Shown: piece after piece, positions 15,640-24,490 of the stretch | Layout of the letters: each line of letters opens with the position of its first letter | How positions within the stretch are numbered: the stretch's first letter is position 1 | Assembly (NCBI GenBank): GCA_017634455.1 | Contig: JAGBNK010000019.1 | Span: 62,001-126,000 of the forward strand | Direction: 5' to 3' | DNA length: 64,000 bases | Origin: Lachnospiraceae bacterium | Lineage (GTDB): Bacteria > Bacillota > Clostridia > Lachnospirales > Lachnospiraceae | Notes under the pieces: model-generated | Told to the model about the DNA's origin: nothing | What the model saw: the letters and a program-made list of their open reading frames with translations, nothing else | Databases searched by the model: none | Program-made: the position numbers and the translations under genes

Positions 15640-16671
15640 ATGAAAAAGATATTAAGTGTAGCTATACCCAGCTACAACTCTCAGGATTATCTGGACAGAT
15701 CTATCAACAGCCTCTTGGGGGATGACAGAGTAGAAATCATAATCGTGGATGATGGTTCTACTGACAAAACCCCTGAATTAGCTGATAAATATCAAAGCAA
15801 ATATCCTGAAATAATCAAAGTAGTACACAAACCAAATGGTGGTCATGGTTCCGCAGTAAATGCAGGACTTGCAGCCGCAACAGGAGTTTTTTTCAAAGTT
15901 GTAGATTCTGATGACTGGGTTGACTCAGATGTGCTTATCAAGATTTTAAATTTTCTGGAGCAGTCACTGGCTGAGGACCGTGGATTAGACTTGCTTATCT
16001 CCAACTTCATCTATGACAAAGTTGGCAAGAAGCACAAGAAGACTATGAAGTACCGCAGAGAATTACCAACAGACATCTATTTCGACTGGAGTCAGATAGG
16101 ACATTTTCCAAAAGGAACTTACATCCTCATGCACTCAGTTATTTTCAGAACTGAGTTGCTTAGAGAATGTAATCTTAAATTACCGGAGCATTGCTTCTAT
16201 GTGGATAACATATATGTATTCAACCCTCTTCCATATGTGAAGACCATCTATTATATGGATGTGCCATTTTATCACTACTTCATCGGAAGAGACGATCAGT
16301 CTGTAAATCAGGAAGTTATGATCAAGAGACTGGATCAGCAGGCCCGGGTAAATATGGAAATGGTTAAATTCTATTCATCTGATGAAACCAAAAAACTTCT
16401 GAAAGGTAATAAGAAGCTGAAGAAATACATGTACAATTACCTGGAGATTATAACTACCATCACTTCCGTATTGGCTATATGTTCCAAGGATCCAGACAAG
16501 CTTGCTATCAAGGATAGAGTATGGACTGATATTCGCGAAATAAGCCCTGCTCTTCATCGCAAGATGTATCGCGGATATTTCGGATTTATGTCCAATCGTA
16601 AGAGCAAAGTGGGTTACAAATTCATTATAGCCCAGTACAAGATTGTTCAAAAGTTCTACAACTTCAATTAA
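15640..16671 (+). CDS. Glycosyltransferase family 2
   Basis: A 343-residue GT-A fold transferase that should move a sugar from a nucleotide donor to a surface polysaccharide, lipid or teichoic acid acceptor. Motifs are the N-terminal VAIPSYNSQDYLDRSI, the nucleotide-binding Asp in IIVDDGSTDKT (about residue 40), GHGSAVNAGL, and the metal-binding DxD-like VVDSDDWVD near residue 92. No membrane segment is evident. A GGAG site precedes the ATG, and a CCTGA/TCAGG hairpin lies in the leader. It is a single gene with its own terminator, so the acceptor pathway is not indicated by context. Confidence 0.92.
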   Translation: MKKILSVAIPSYNSQDYLDRSINSLLGDDRVEIIIVDDGSTDKTPELADKYQSKYPEIIKVVHKPNGGHGSAVNAGLAAATGVFFKVVDSDDWVDSDVLIKILNFLEQSLAEDRGLDLLISNFIYDKVGKKHKKTMKYRRELPTDIYFDWSQIGHFPKGTYILMHSVIFRTELLRECNLKLPEHCFYVDNIYVFNPLPYVKTIYYMDVPFYHYFIGRDDQSVNQEVMIKRLDQQARVNMEMVKFYSSDETKKLLKGNKKLKKYMYNYLEIITTITSVLAICSKDPDKLAIKDRVWTDIREISPALHRKMYRGYFGFMSNRKSKVGYKFIIAQYKIVQKFYNFN

Positions 16672-16712
16672 TATAGAAGTTAATTAATTACATATCATAT
16701 TTATAGATACAC

Positions 16713-16743
16713 AAAACCCCGAAGCAATTGCCTCGGGGTTTTT
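16713..16743 (+). terminator. Terminator of GT2 gene
   Basis: AACCCCGA and TCGGGGTT pair around a GC-capped loop (CAATTG centre), followed by TTTTT. It lies 40 bases after the GT2 stop. Confidence 0.9.
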
Positions 16744-16793
16744 AAAATACACCAAATCAAGTAACTATGATATTTTCCAAATTCTCATAAAAC

Positions 16794-17078
16794 CTATATT
16801 ACATTTAACAGAATATTGTCTCTGTCTCGGGTACCTAAATTGGAAATGCTGCGTCTAGCCTTGCAATAGAGATTTCTATTGATAGTAATAATACAAACCT
16901 CGCTGGCTCCGCCGTACTCATCTCTCTTAAAAAAAGGTACCCTCTTCCAGTTCGCTGTAAAAGGAATTGAATCCTCTAAAAGTAATCTGGTTGTTCGTCT
17001 GCTTGCCATGTGATTTGTTGTCCTACAAAGGACTACATCCTTGTCCACATGACGATCTAACTTAGGTGACTTCTTCAT
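16794..17078 (-). CDS. Conserved small hypothetical protein
   Basis: A 94-residue basic protein beginning MKKSPKLDRHVDKDVV, with a middle region (VPFFKRDEYGGASEVCIITINRN) that reads like a folded domain and an Arg-rich CKARRSI stretch. A GGGAG site 7 bases before the ATG supports translation. I do not recognise the family. It lies alone between the GT2 terminator and the terminator of the GPH symporter gene. A nucleic-acid-binding role would fit the charge, but nothing proves it. Confidence 0.65.
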   Translation of the reverse strand: MKKSPKLDRHVDKDVVLCRTTNHMASRRTTRLLLEDSIPFTANWKRVPFFKRDEYGGASEVCIITINRNLYCKARRSISNLGTRDRDNILLNVI

Positions 17079-17201
17079 CTATATCTCCCGAATTTAATAG
17101 GTTTTCGTGTCTTGTTGATACAAATTGCAACATCCTCAACACATCTATAATGTTATCATATATGATAACTGAATTCAAGGTTTTTATATCAAAAAAATGA
17201 C

Positions 17202-17230
17202 AAAAAAACAGTGGACCAAACAGCCCACTG
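17202..17230 (-). terminator. Terminator of GPH symporter gene
   Basis: CAGTGG (17209-17214) pairs with CCACTG (17225-17230), followed on the minus strand by seven U residues. It lies 28 bases past the symporter stop. Confidence 0.9.
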
Positions 17231-17257
17231 TCTTCAACTCTCGAATTCTGTAATCTC

Positions 17258-18643
17258 CTAGTTCTGACCATGTTTTGCCTTAAGATCAGCATCCATCTGA
17301 GGACGAATTTCATCTACCTTGTAGTTTAATGATAAAATGAACATTACCACAAACATAATCATAGGGAAGATATTGTACAAAAAGATAATGGCAGCGTTTG
17401 CTGAAGCTGACTGTACAGCCAGTGTTCCATCATATCCTGCAAGCCCCATAACAAGTCCTACTACACCAAGAGCTACACCATTTCCCACTTTGCTGGCAAA
17501 GTTTGCAATAGATGCTACCAGTCCTTCAATACGGACTCCCGTCTTCCACTCACCATAATCCATACAGTCAATCAAATATGTGTTAATCATCATGGAAATA
17601 GGGAGGGTTCCAATACCCATCAAACATCCACCAATAATCAATGTAACCAGACTAGTTCCTCCGATGGTACGGATAAGAAGTCCGATAGCTCCGATTAAAA
17701 CTGCACCTCTCAATAGATTTGTGGTTCCAAACTTGTTAGCAAGCATAGGGAACAATACCAATGCAGGAACTACAATCATTGCTGTAACAGCCACAGTACC
17801 CTGAAGAGAAATATCTCCCACAATATATTTAAAATAATAAGTGGTTGCTGTCTGCATATTGTTTACAAGGAATGTTAAAAACATCAGTCCTACTACAATG
17901 AATAAATACTTATTCTTTCCAAGGTGCTTCATAGATTCTTTTAATGACAAATCATTTTTCTTTCCGCCTTCTGTTCCTGCTTCATCAGCTACTATTTCTT
18001 TACAGAAAATAAATCTTAAAACACCAAGAATTGCTAAAGTAATACCTGCGGGAATGATTAACGATCTCCAACCTTCCTGCGTACGACCTGCAGTATCCAG
18101 CCATCCTGGGAACCAGATATTAAAGATAATACTAACAAACATTACTACAAATCCATTGATAGACATTACTTTAATCTGATTCTGGTTCGTAGTAAATGCT
18201 CTTGCCAGATATACGGAATCAATTCCTCCCAATGCAGTTGCACAAACAGCATTTACCATTACATACATAATGAAAATCCAAATGTACTGACCGCCTTCAC
18301 TAATCTTAGGGGCATTAAACATAAATATGGTAAATATCCATTCAAAAATAATAAACAGTTCATAAGGTCGCGCTTTTCCAAGCTTCGTATGGGTTTTATC
18401 CAAAATAAATCCAAATCCCAGATCTGTAAATGCATCAATTATTTTTGACCCTAATAACATTCCACCAACAATTCCTGCTTTTAATCCCAGAATATCTGTG
18501 CAGTAGAATGTAATCTGCATTAAAAGTGCAGCATTAATTGCAGCAGAAATTCCTCTGGTCGACCATGCTAGTCCATAAAAGAGAGGCATCTTCTGCCGTG
18601 CCCCAAAAGGCACACCCTTTTCATTCAGTTTTTCTTTTTTCAT
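17258..18643 (-). CDS. GPH-family glycoside:cation symporter (beta-glucoside locus)
   Basis: A 461-residue MelB-type permease with twelve predicted membrane helices. Family landmarks are FYGLAWSTRGISAAINAALLMQITFYCTD, the loop SKIIDAFTDLGFGFILDKT, and DCMDYGEWKTGVRIEGLVASIANFASKVGNG. It probably imports a plant-derived oligosaccharide or glucoside. The start at 18643 follows GGAGGG by seven bases; the in-frame GTG at 18658 is upstream of that site and is rejected. It lies downstream of the AraC regulator and GH3 genes in the same direction, so uptake and hydrolysis appear to work together. Confidence 0.93.
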   Translation of the reverse strand: MKKEKLNEKGVPFGARQKMPLFYGLAWSTRGISAAINAALLMQITFYCTDILGLKAGIVGGMLLGSKIIDAFTDLGFGFILDKTHTKLGKARPYELFIIFEWIFTIFMFNAPKISEGGQYIWIFIMYVMVNAVCATALGGIDSVYLARAFTTNQNQIKVMSINGFVVMFVSIIFNIWFPGWLDTAGRTQEGWRSLIIPAGITLAILGVLRFIFCKEIVADEAGTEGGKKNDLSLKESMKHLGKNKYLFIVVGLMFLTFLVNNMQTATTYYFKYIVGDISLQGTVAVTAMIVVPALVLFPMLANKFGTTNLLRGAVLIGAIGLLIRTIGGTSLVTLIIGGCLMGIGTLPISMMINTYLIDCMDYGEWKTGVRIEGLVASIANFASKVGNGVALGVVGLVMGLAGYDGTLAVQSASANAAIIFLYNIFPMIMFVVMFILSLNYKVDEIRPQMDADLKAKHGQN

Positions 18644-18812
18644 TTTAGTACCCTCCACATAACATAACTAGTTTCTCCAGATATCATCATCTCTCTTAGA
18701 AACTCTTTTTCTGTAATTCAACTATAAAATGTATGTAGAAATATTATTAACACATTCATGAACTATTTATCATTTATTTGACGTAAGTTTTCACCCTGAC
18801 ATATTTTTCATA

Positions 18813-20015
18813 TCATTCTTTAAAATCAATTATCTTATTCTGTCTCCTATACTCAGCTGGAGACTGTCCATATTTCTTCATAAACAGGTTGGAAAAATGG
18901 CTCTGAGAAGAAAATCCCAGGTATTCTGCTATATCACCAATTCTCTCATCAGAAAATTTCAGCATATTAGCACCGGCCTCCAGCCTCTGATCCAGAGCAT
19001 ATTGCTGAAGAGTTATTCCAGTCTCCTCATGGAATCTTCTTGCAAGATAACTTTGACTCTTACCCAACTCCCTTGCCATATCTGCAATGACAATCTTGCC
19101 GTTGCGATGTCGCTCAATATATTTCTTACAAGTCTCCACCAAATCAGAAGTCTTGCGGCTTTTTGCTTCATTGACAGCTTGAACAATTCGATTGCATGCC
19201 TCAATATAAATCCGAATCATGTCCATTATATTTTGAGCTGATGTCATTTTCTGAAGGAAAATATCAGACATAGTATACATCTCAAATGGTGGAACACCAC
19301 CTCTGATAGCAGCCCTCGTTGCCAATACAATACCACTTACAAATGTTATTTCTGCCTGCTTCAGCCCGTCATTATCCTTGGTAAATATGCCCACTTTGCT
19401 CAACATATCCACATTCTCAGGAGACAGACGCATCTCCCCGGAAGGCAGCTTACCCTGTTCTATTCCATTTAAAAATTGCATTTCCTCTTCATAAGCAACT
19501 CGACTTCGCTCCTGAAATACATTTTCCAACTCATACTTTTCCAACTCGTTGGCTTCTACTTTGACATCGGACAAATATTCATCCCAAATCCAGTTATCAG
19601 GCAGCATCTCGCCTGTCAATTCCATATGAATGATTGAAACCAAAGCTGTAGCCCGACCAAACTCATACACAGGAATCTTGTATTTCACATCCTTGATTCC
19701 ATTGTCTCTGCGATAACGCACCATATCCTTGAAAGAAACCATAACAAAAAGCAGAGGCCCTATGATATATTTACTATCCTTGGGACCTCTGAAAATCAGA
19801 TAGTAAACCGCACTATCATAGTTCATAACCTCCGGCTTTGAACCATGATAAGCATTTACTATCTCTTCTATTCTGTTTGTTCCAACTGGCACAATTGTAT
19901 TGTCAGCATCCTTATATCCATATATGGTACGAATCTCATTTTCACTGGTCACTTCCGTAATAGTAGCACCTGACATATAATAAGCCTGTTTTAAAATGAA
20001 ATCCAATTTTTCCAT
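18813..20015 (-). CDS. AraC-family regulator of the beta-glucoside locus
   Basis: A 400-residue protein with a long N-terminal sensing region of no familiar fold (about 1-290) and a C-terminal AraC DNA-binding domain: two helix-turn-helix units with MARELGKSQSYLARRFHEETGITLQQYALDQRLEAG and IGDIAEYLGFSSQSHFSNLFMKKYGQSPAEYRR. The ATG at 20015 is preferred over a TTG two codons upstream. It stands 25 bases after the GH3 gene and upstream of the GPH symporter gene, and it probably activates both when the sugar is present. Confidence 0.92.
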   Translation of the reverse strand: MEKLDFILKQAYYMSGATITEVTSENEIRTIYGYKDADNTIVPVGTNRIEEIVNAYHGSKPEVMNYDSAVYYLIFRGPKDSKYIIGPLLFVMVSFKDMVRYRRDNGIKDVKYKIPVYEFGRATALVSIIHMELTGEMLPDNWIWDEYLSDVKVEANELEKYELENVFQERSRVAYEEEMQFLNGIEQGKLPSGEMRLSPENVDMLSKVGIFTKDNDGLKQAEITFVSGIVLATRAAIRGGVPPFEMYTMSDIFLQKMTSAQNIMDMIRIYIEACNRIVQAVNEAKSRKTSDLVETCKKYIERHRNGKIVIADMARELGKSQSYLARRFHEETGITLQQYALDQRLEAGANMLKFSDERIGDIAEYLGFSSQSHFSNLFMKKYGQSPAEYRRQNKIIDFKE

Positions 20016-20040
20016 ATTCAATCATCCATTTCTGCTGCTT

Positions 20041-22470
20041 CTACTTTACCAGTTGCTTTGCCATTGCAAGTACTCTTGAAGCATTGATTCTCACCTGCTC
20101 CTCACTTACATCTCCAGCCTTTATACCCGCCTTCAAATTCTCGTAATCAGCTTTGCCACCTGGCATGAACAAGTCTCCACCTGCTGCTGCCACATATCTA
20201 GCCTGAGAATTTCTATGAGTAGATTGAGATATTGCTGCCACCTGAATAACCCAGTCGGTCATTACAATCCCCTCATAACCATACTCACATCTCAATATGT
20301 CTTCTGTAAGTCCACGGCTTTCTGCTGTATGCTGACCATTTATCAGATTATATGATGTCATAAGAGCATGAGGCTGTGATTCTCTCACTGCAATACCAAA
20401 TCCCTTGGTATATATTTCTCGCATAGCTCTTTCAGATACAATACTATTATTACAATAGCGATTCAACTCCTTGTTGTTGGCTGCATAATGCTTAATTGTA
20501 GTTCCACAACCAGGATGCTTCTGCACTCCATTGGTAATTGCAGCTGACATCAAGCCTGAAATCACAGGATCTTCTGAGAAATATTCGAAGTTTCTACCAC
20601 AACGGATAGATCTGTGAATATTCAATGCAGGCGCAAGCCAGAGATTCACACCGAACATCTCCATCTCTTCTCCAACAATATTACCATACTCGGCAGCTAA
20701 CTCAACATTAAATGATTGAGCAATGGCAAATCCAATTGGAATAGCTGTACAATACTGATATTTAATTTCATTTCCAGCCTTTGGCTTCTTGCCGCCACCA
20801 ACCAGCTTCATAAAGAATTTCGTCATAGATGGCATAAAATCAAGCATACTTTCAGGGAAAGCTGATACACCAATTGCATGTTTACCCTTGGCATCCTCGA
20901 AGTATTCCTTGGCAATTCTAAGACCTGCAGGGCCATCTGCCATAGACATTACAGGGAAGTCTGATTTGACATATGCTGATGTCTCACCAGCTGAACCACA
21001 TACTTTGGTTCCGGCACTTCCGATTATTGAAGCAAGACCGCTCTTATTAGGATCAAATCCACCAATATTTAAAAGAGCTGCCTTCTCAATACTCAAGGCT
21101 TCAATCTCTGGCAGGATATCATACTTCTTATCATATTCCACCTTTTCGGTTGTTATAGCCCCTGAATCAATTGTAATTCTCTTAGCTGTAGCAGGAATAT
21201 CATAAATCTGCTTCTCTGATTTGAGATCATCAAAATCAGTAGAACCAAGAACATTTTTCGCCTGTAATACAACTACAGTTAAATCCAAAGTCAACGAAGC
21301 TACTATCTCTGTATTTACACTATCATTTCCCAATCTGACAACATATTCTCCTGCCTCAAGAATATAACTTGCTGTCTCCTCATCATAGGAAGTAAAATCT
21401 GTAAGATCATATGCCACCTTCACCTGCTGGGACTCACCTGGAGCCAATTCCCTGGTCTTGGTAAATCCAACCAGATCCTGGTATGCCTTGTCCAGCTTAC
21501 CTGCCGGTGCAGACTGATATACCTGCACTACTTCTTTACCGCTGCGATTACCAGTATTGGTAACTGTAGCTGATACTGTAACTGCAGTGCCATCTACAAT
21601 CACATCATCAAATACTGTATTGAATTCTGTATAAGACAATCCAAATCCAAATGGGAAGATATACTTCTTCTTGAAAGTATCAAAATATCTGTATCCCACA
21701 TAGATACCTTCCTTATATCTGGTATCGTCGATATCCTCGAAGTCTTCCATTGGGAAATATTCTTCAAAAGCTGCCCAGGTAGTAGCCAGCTTTCCAGAAG
21801 GATTCTGCTTACCTAAGAGAACATCTGCCAAACCGTTTCCAGTATCAACTCCCAACTGAGTGAGAAGGAGAATATTCTTCACATCCTTCACATCTGACAA
21901 ATCTACCACGCCTCCCACATTGAGAACAAGCATGAACTTATCATACTTGGCATTGAGAGCCAGAATATCTCTCTTCTCAGTTTCTGTAAGCTTGATTTCA
22001 CCTGATTCTACAGGTCTGTCATTTCCTTCTCCTGAAATTCTTGCGAGAACATAAACTGCTGTATCTCCTTCTCCATCAAGAGGAATATTATATTCAGGCT
22101 CCACCATTGCCTTACCCATAGAATAGATAAATATATTCACATGAGCTTTCTTGGCGTCCTTCTTGATTTTACCCATAAATTCTTCCTTGGCTTTAGCCTT
22201 CACCTCTTCATATTCATTCAACCACTTTGTTGTAGTAATCTCGAAGCCGGCATTTATTAGACCTTGCTCTACATTTACGGAATAATGTGAGTTAACCTCT
22301 CCGGAACCTGTTCCACCCTTTATAGTGTTTCTGACACCGTTTCCGAACAAAGCAATCTTTCCCGGATTCTCCAGTGGAAATTTCCCGTCTTTTTTCAATA
22401 GAACCATACACTCAGCCAGTGTATTGCGCACTGTGGAAGTATGTCTCTCCTCGTATTCAAATAACTTCAT
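20041..22470 (-). CDS. Glycoside hydrolase family 3 beta-glucosidase, domain-swapped
   Basis: An 809-residue GH3 enzyme that should remove terminal beta-glucose (or xylose) from imported oligosaccharides. The usual order is reversed. The (alpha/beta)6 sandwich comes first (NTLAECMVLLKKDGKFPLE..., GVDTGNGLADVLLGKQNPSGKLATTWA), then the fibronectin-III-like domain (about 300-400: GLSYTEFNT...VTNTGNRSGKEVVQVY). The TIM barrel is last (GPAGLRIA, APALNIHRSIRCGRNFEYFSEDP, KHYAANN), with the nucleophile Asp in IVMTDW near residue 739. The same swap is described for Butyrivibrio fibrisolvens BglA and a Ruminococcus albus enzyme. No signal peptide, so it is intracellular. Confidence 0.95.
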   Translation of the reverse strand: MKLFEYEERHTSTVRNTLAECMVLLKKDGKFPLENPGKIALFGNGVRNTIKGGTGSGEVNSHYSVNVEQGLINAGFEITTTKWLNEYEEVKAKAKEEFMGKIKKDAKKAHVNIFIYSMGKAMVEPEYNIPLDGEGDTAVYVLARISGEGNDRPVESGEIKLTETEKRDILALNAKYDKFMLVLNVGGVVDLSDVKDVKNILLLTQLGVDTGNGLADVLLGKQNPSGKLATTWAAFEEYFPMEDFEDIDDTRYKEGIYVGYRYFDTFKKKYIFPFGFGLSYTEFNTVFDDVIVDGTAVTVSATVTNTGNRSGKEVVQVYQSAPAGKLDKAYQDLVGFTKTRELAPGESQQVKVAYDLTDFTSYDEETASYILEAGEYVVRLGNDSVNTEIVASLTLDLTVVVLQAKNVLGSTDFDDLKSEKQIYDIPATAKRITIDSGAITTEKVEYDKKYDILPEIEALSIEKAALLNIGGFDPNKSGLASIIGSAGTKVCGSAGETSAYVKSDFPVMSMADGPAGLRIAKEYFEDAKGKHAIGVSAFPESMLDFMPSMTKFFMKLVGGGKKPKAGNEIKYQYCTAIPIGFAIAQSFNVELAAEYGNIVGEEMEMFGVNLWLAPALNIHRSIRCGRNFEYFSEDPVISGLMSAAITNGVQKHPGCGTTIKHYAANNKELNRYCNNSIVSERAMREIYTKGFGIAVRESQPHALMTSYNLINGQHTAESRGLTEDILRCEYGYEGIVMTDWVIQVAAISQSTHRNSQARYVAAAGGDLFMPGGKADYENLKAGIKAGDVSEEQVRINASRVLAMAKQLVK

Positions 22471-22639
22471 TTTACCCTCCTAAATAATACAAATTATATC
22501 TTACGTAAATTATAACTCTGTCTGAATTTTAACATATAATAAATTAGCCAATATATAAAATAATTGAACTTTTTATAATATTTATTACATCTTCGTCAAA
22601 ATCGGACATGATTTTTTACAAAAAATTCTATTTTTTATC

Positions 22640-22670
22640 AAAAAAGAGATTAGCAACGAATGCTAATCTC
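22640..22670 (-). terminator. Terminator overlapping the birA stop codon
   Basis: GAGATTAGCA pairs with TGCTAATCTC around a 5-base loop, followed by six U on the minus strand. The stem includes the last codons and the stop of birA. Confidence 0.92.
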
Positions 22671-23651
22671 TCCTGAATCTAAATTCGAAATATACTCTTC
22701 TCCCTCAAATCTAACCAGCAAATGGCAGTCATCATCCACATCCACAACATCTGCCATGCGGTAGCTCCCGTCCGGCTCCAACACCTTGACAGTCTTGCCA
22801 ATAGCTAACTGTCTGTTTCGATACTCTTCCAAATATGTCACATCCGGCAAACTACTATACACCTGATAAAATTCCTGCAAAAATGCAGCCACCAACTGAT
22901 TCCTACAACCCACAGGATATTCTCCCTCATACAGGCTTCCGGCAATTCCTGACAATTCCTCTGGCCATCCACCAACAGGTTCACTCAGATTAAAACCTAT
23001 TCCCATAACAGCGTAATCAAGCTTGCCATTTTCCACCGAGATTGATGCCTCTGTAAGGATTCCAGCAAACTTCCTGTCTCTGATAAACAAATCATTTACC
23101 CACTTGATAGACACATCTCCTGCGTCTATCCCTTCTAGGGTCTCACAGGCTTTGGCTGCTGCCACCGCAGCCGCAGTTGTGATATGTACGCTATCGCTTA
23201 TGGGCATGTCCGGTCTCAGCAATATGCTCAAATAAACCCCTGTCATATCTGGCGATTCAAATCGTCTGCCTCTACGTCCTCTTCCTGCAGTCTGCTTGGA
23301 AGCAACGACACAGGCACCCTCTGCCTCGCCACCTTCTCCTAATTTCCTACATGCGATATTGGTAGAATCAATTTCCTCCACACATGTTACTCTATAGAAT
23401 TTCTTTGCCTCTCCAGCGAGTCCCTCAAATATTTCATTTACATTTAAGATATCAGTATCAGAAGCCATTGCATATCCGTTTCGAGTGGATCCTTCTATTC
23501 TATATCCTTCCTCACGCAATTTATTAATTGCCTTCCAGACCGCAGTTCGGGACACATCCAGCGCCTCTGCCAATTCCTGTCCAGAATAATATGTCCCCTT
23601 ATGCATATGCAAAATATTTAACACCTGTTCTTTTACTGTATATCTAGCCAT
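22650..23651 (-). CDS. birA: Bifunctional biotin repressor / biotin-protein ligase
   Basis: A 333-residue BirA that attaches biotin to carboxylases via biotinyl-AMP and represses biotin genes. An N-terminal helix-turn-helix (about 15-60: YSGQELAEALDVSRTAVWKAINKLREEGY) precedes the catalytic domain with the biotinyl-AMP loop AGRGRRGRRFESP near residue 118, the lysine-containing IKWVNDL, and a C-terminal SH3-like domain. It starts 15 bases after bioY, so the two are one operon. The candidate operator at 24282-24312 makes this an autoregulated biotin uptake locus. Confidence 0.96.
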   Translation of the reverse strand: MARYTVKEQVLNILHMHKGTYYSGQELAEALDVSRTAVWKAINKLREEGYRIEGSTRNGYAMASDTDILNVNEIFEGLAGEAKKFYRVTCVEEIDSTNIACRKLGEGGEAEGACVVASKQTAGRGRRGRRFESPDMTGVYLSILLRPDMPISDSVHITTAAAVAAAKACETLEGIDAGDVSIKWVNDLFIRDRKFAGILTEASISVENGKLDYAVMGIGFNLSEPVGGWPEELSGIAGSLYEGEYPVGCRNQLVAAFLQEFYQVYSSLPDVTYLEEYRNRQLAIGKTVKVLEPDGSYRMADVVDVDDDCHLLVRFEGEEYISNLDSGEISIRC

Positions 23652-23666
23652 TTAATCTCCTAAGCA

Positions 23667-24215
23667 TTATGCCTGTGGCAATAAGTCAGCCTTGTTCAAA
23701 GCTTTAGTTACTGCCTTGCCAAGCAAGGTTGCTGCAACAATTTTGATAATATCTCCTGGGATAAATGGAAGTACACATACGCTCATTGCATAGGCTACAT
23801 CTGTATCCATCATTTTCACAAACCACACAGTTCCAAACAGATATAAAACTGCAGTTGCAATAATCATTCCTACAACGGAAAGTGCGATTCCATTTCCCAC
23901 TTTATGAATAAATATACCACTAATCAATGCCAAAAATAAATAACCAATTAAGTATCCACCTGTAGGTCCCACGAGAGTTCCCACTCCAGCCTTGCCACCA
24001 GAGAATACCGGCAATCCTACTAATCCCAGAAGCAGATATACTGCAACAGATACCACTGACCACTTAGGCTCCAAAATATATGCAGCTAAATAAACCACCA
24101 AAGTTGCAAGTGAAATTGGAACAGGTCCAATCGGTAATGCCAATGGTGCCAACACACAAAGCAAAGCTGCCATAATTGCACAAGTAGCCATTTGATATAC
24201 ATTAGTCTTCTTCAT
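23667..24215 (-). CDS. bioY: Biotin ECF transporter substrate-binding component BioY
   Basis: A 182-residue S-component with six membrane helices and the BioY landmarks LAPLALPIGPVPISLATLVVYLAAYILEP, a GLPVFSGGKAGVGTLVGPTGGYLIGY loop, and FIPGDIIKIVAATLLG. It binds biotin and works with the shared EcfA/A'/T energising module, which is not in this window. The upstream BirA operator and the downstream birA gene show biotin-dependent control. No biotin synthesis gene is nearby, which suggests dependence on uptake. Confidence 0.95.
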   Translation of the reverse strand: MKKTNVYQMATCAIMAALLCVLAPLALPIGPVPISLATLVVYLAAYILEPKWSVVSVAVYLLLGLVGLPVFSGGKAGVGTLVGPTGGYLIGYLFLALISGIFIHKVGNGIALSVVGMIIATAVLYLFGTVWFVKMMDTDVAYAMSVCVLPFIPGDIIKIVAATLLGKAVTKALNKADLLPQA

Positions 24216-24281
24216 TTTCTTTTCCTCCTAATTTCAGTCCAATAATTTATTCCTATAAAATAATATTTATAACGCTTACTT

Positions 24282-24312
24282 TTGTCAACCTTATTTTTCA
24301 AAAGGTTTACAA
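24282..24312. promoter_or_regulatory. BirA operator upstream of bioY-birA
   Basis: TTGTCAACC (24282-24290) and GGTTTACAA (24304-24312) form an inverted repeat with a 13-base centre. This matches the Firmicute BirA site type (TTGTTAACC...GGTTAACAA) in sequence and spacing, 67 bases before the bioY start. Confidence 0.85.
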
Positions 24313-24347
24313 TCTATAAATTCACTTCTTCTTTGTGTGGAAAATGT

Positions 24348-24366
24348 ACAAAATTTCATATTTTGT
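24348..24366. promoter_or_regulatory. Palindrome between bioY and GGDEF-EAL genes
   Basis: ACAAAAT and ATTTTGT flank five bases. The arms are the same as in the palindrome at 12795-12821 upstream of a GPH symporter gene. It lies upstream of the TATAAT (about 24423-24430) expected to serve the GGDEF-EAL gene. Confidence 0.35.
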
Positions 24367-24490
24367 GCGACAACTCATCTTTTTACCCACAAAAAGAATA
24401 ATGCCTATAAGATTTTAAATGTGATATAATTAGGTAGTGTTTTGTTAAAAGGGTAAATTAAATCTTTTTATTAAAAGAGGGGATACAATA

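Noticed and set aside
17062-17313. Open frame of 83 codons on the minus strand
   Set aside because: It covers the symporter terminator and both neighbouring gene ends, has no ribosome binding site and unnatural composition.
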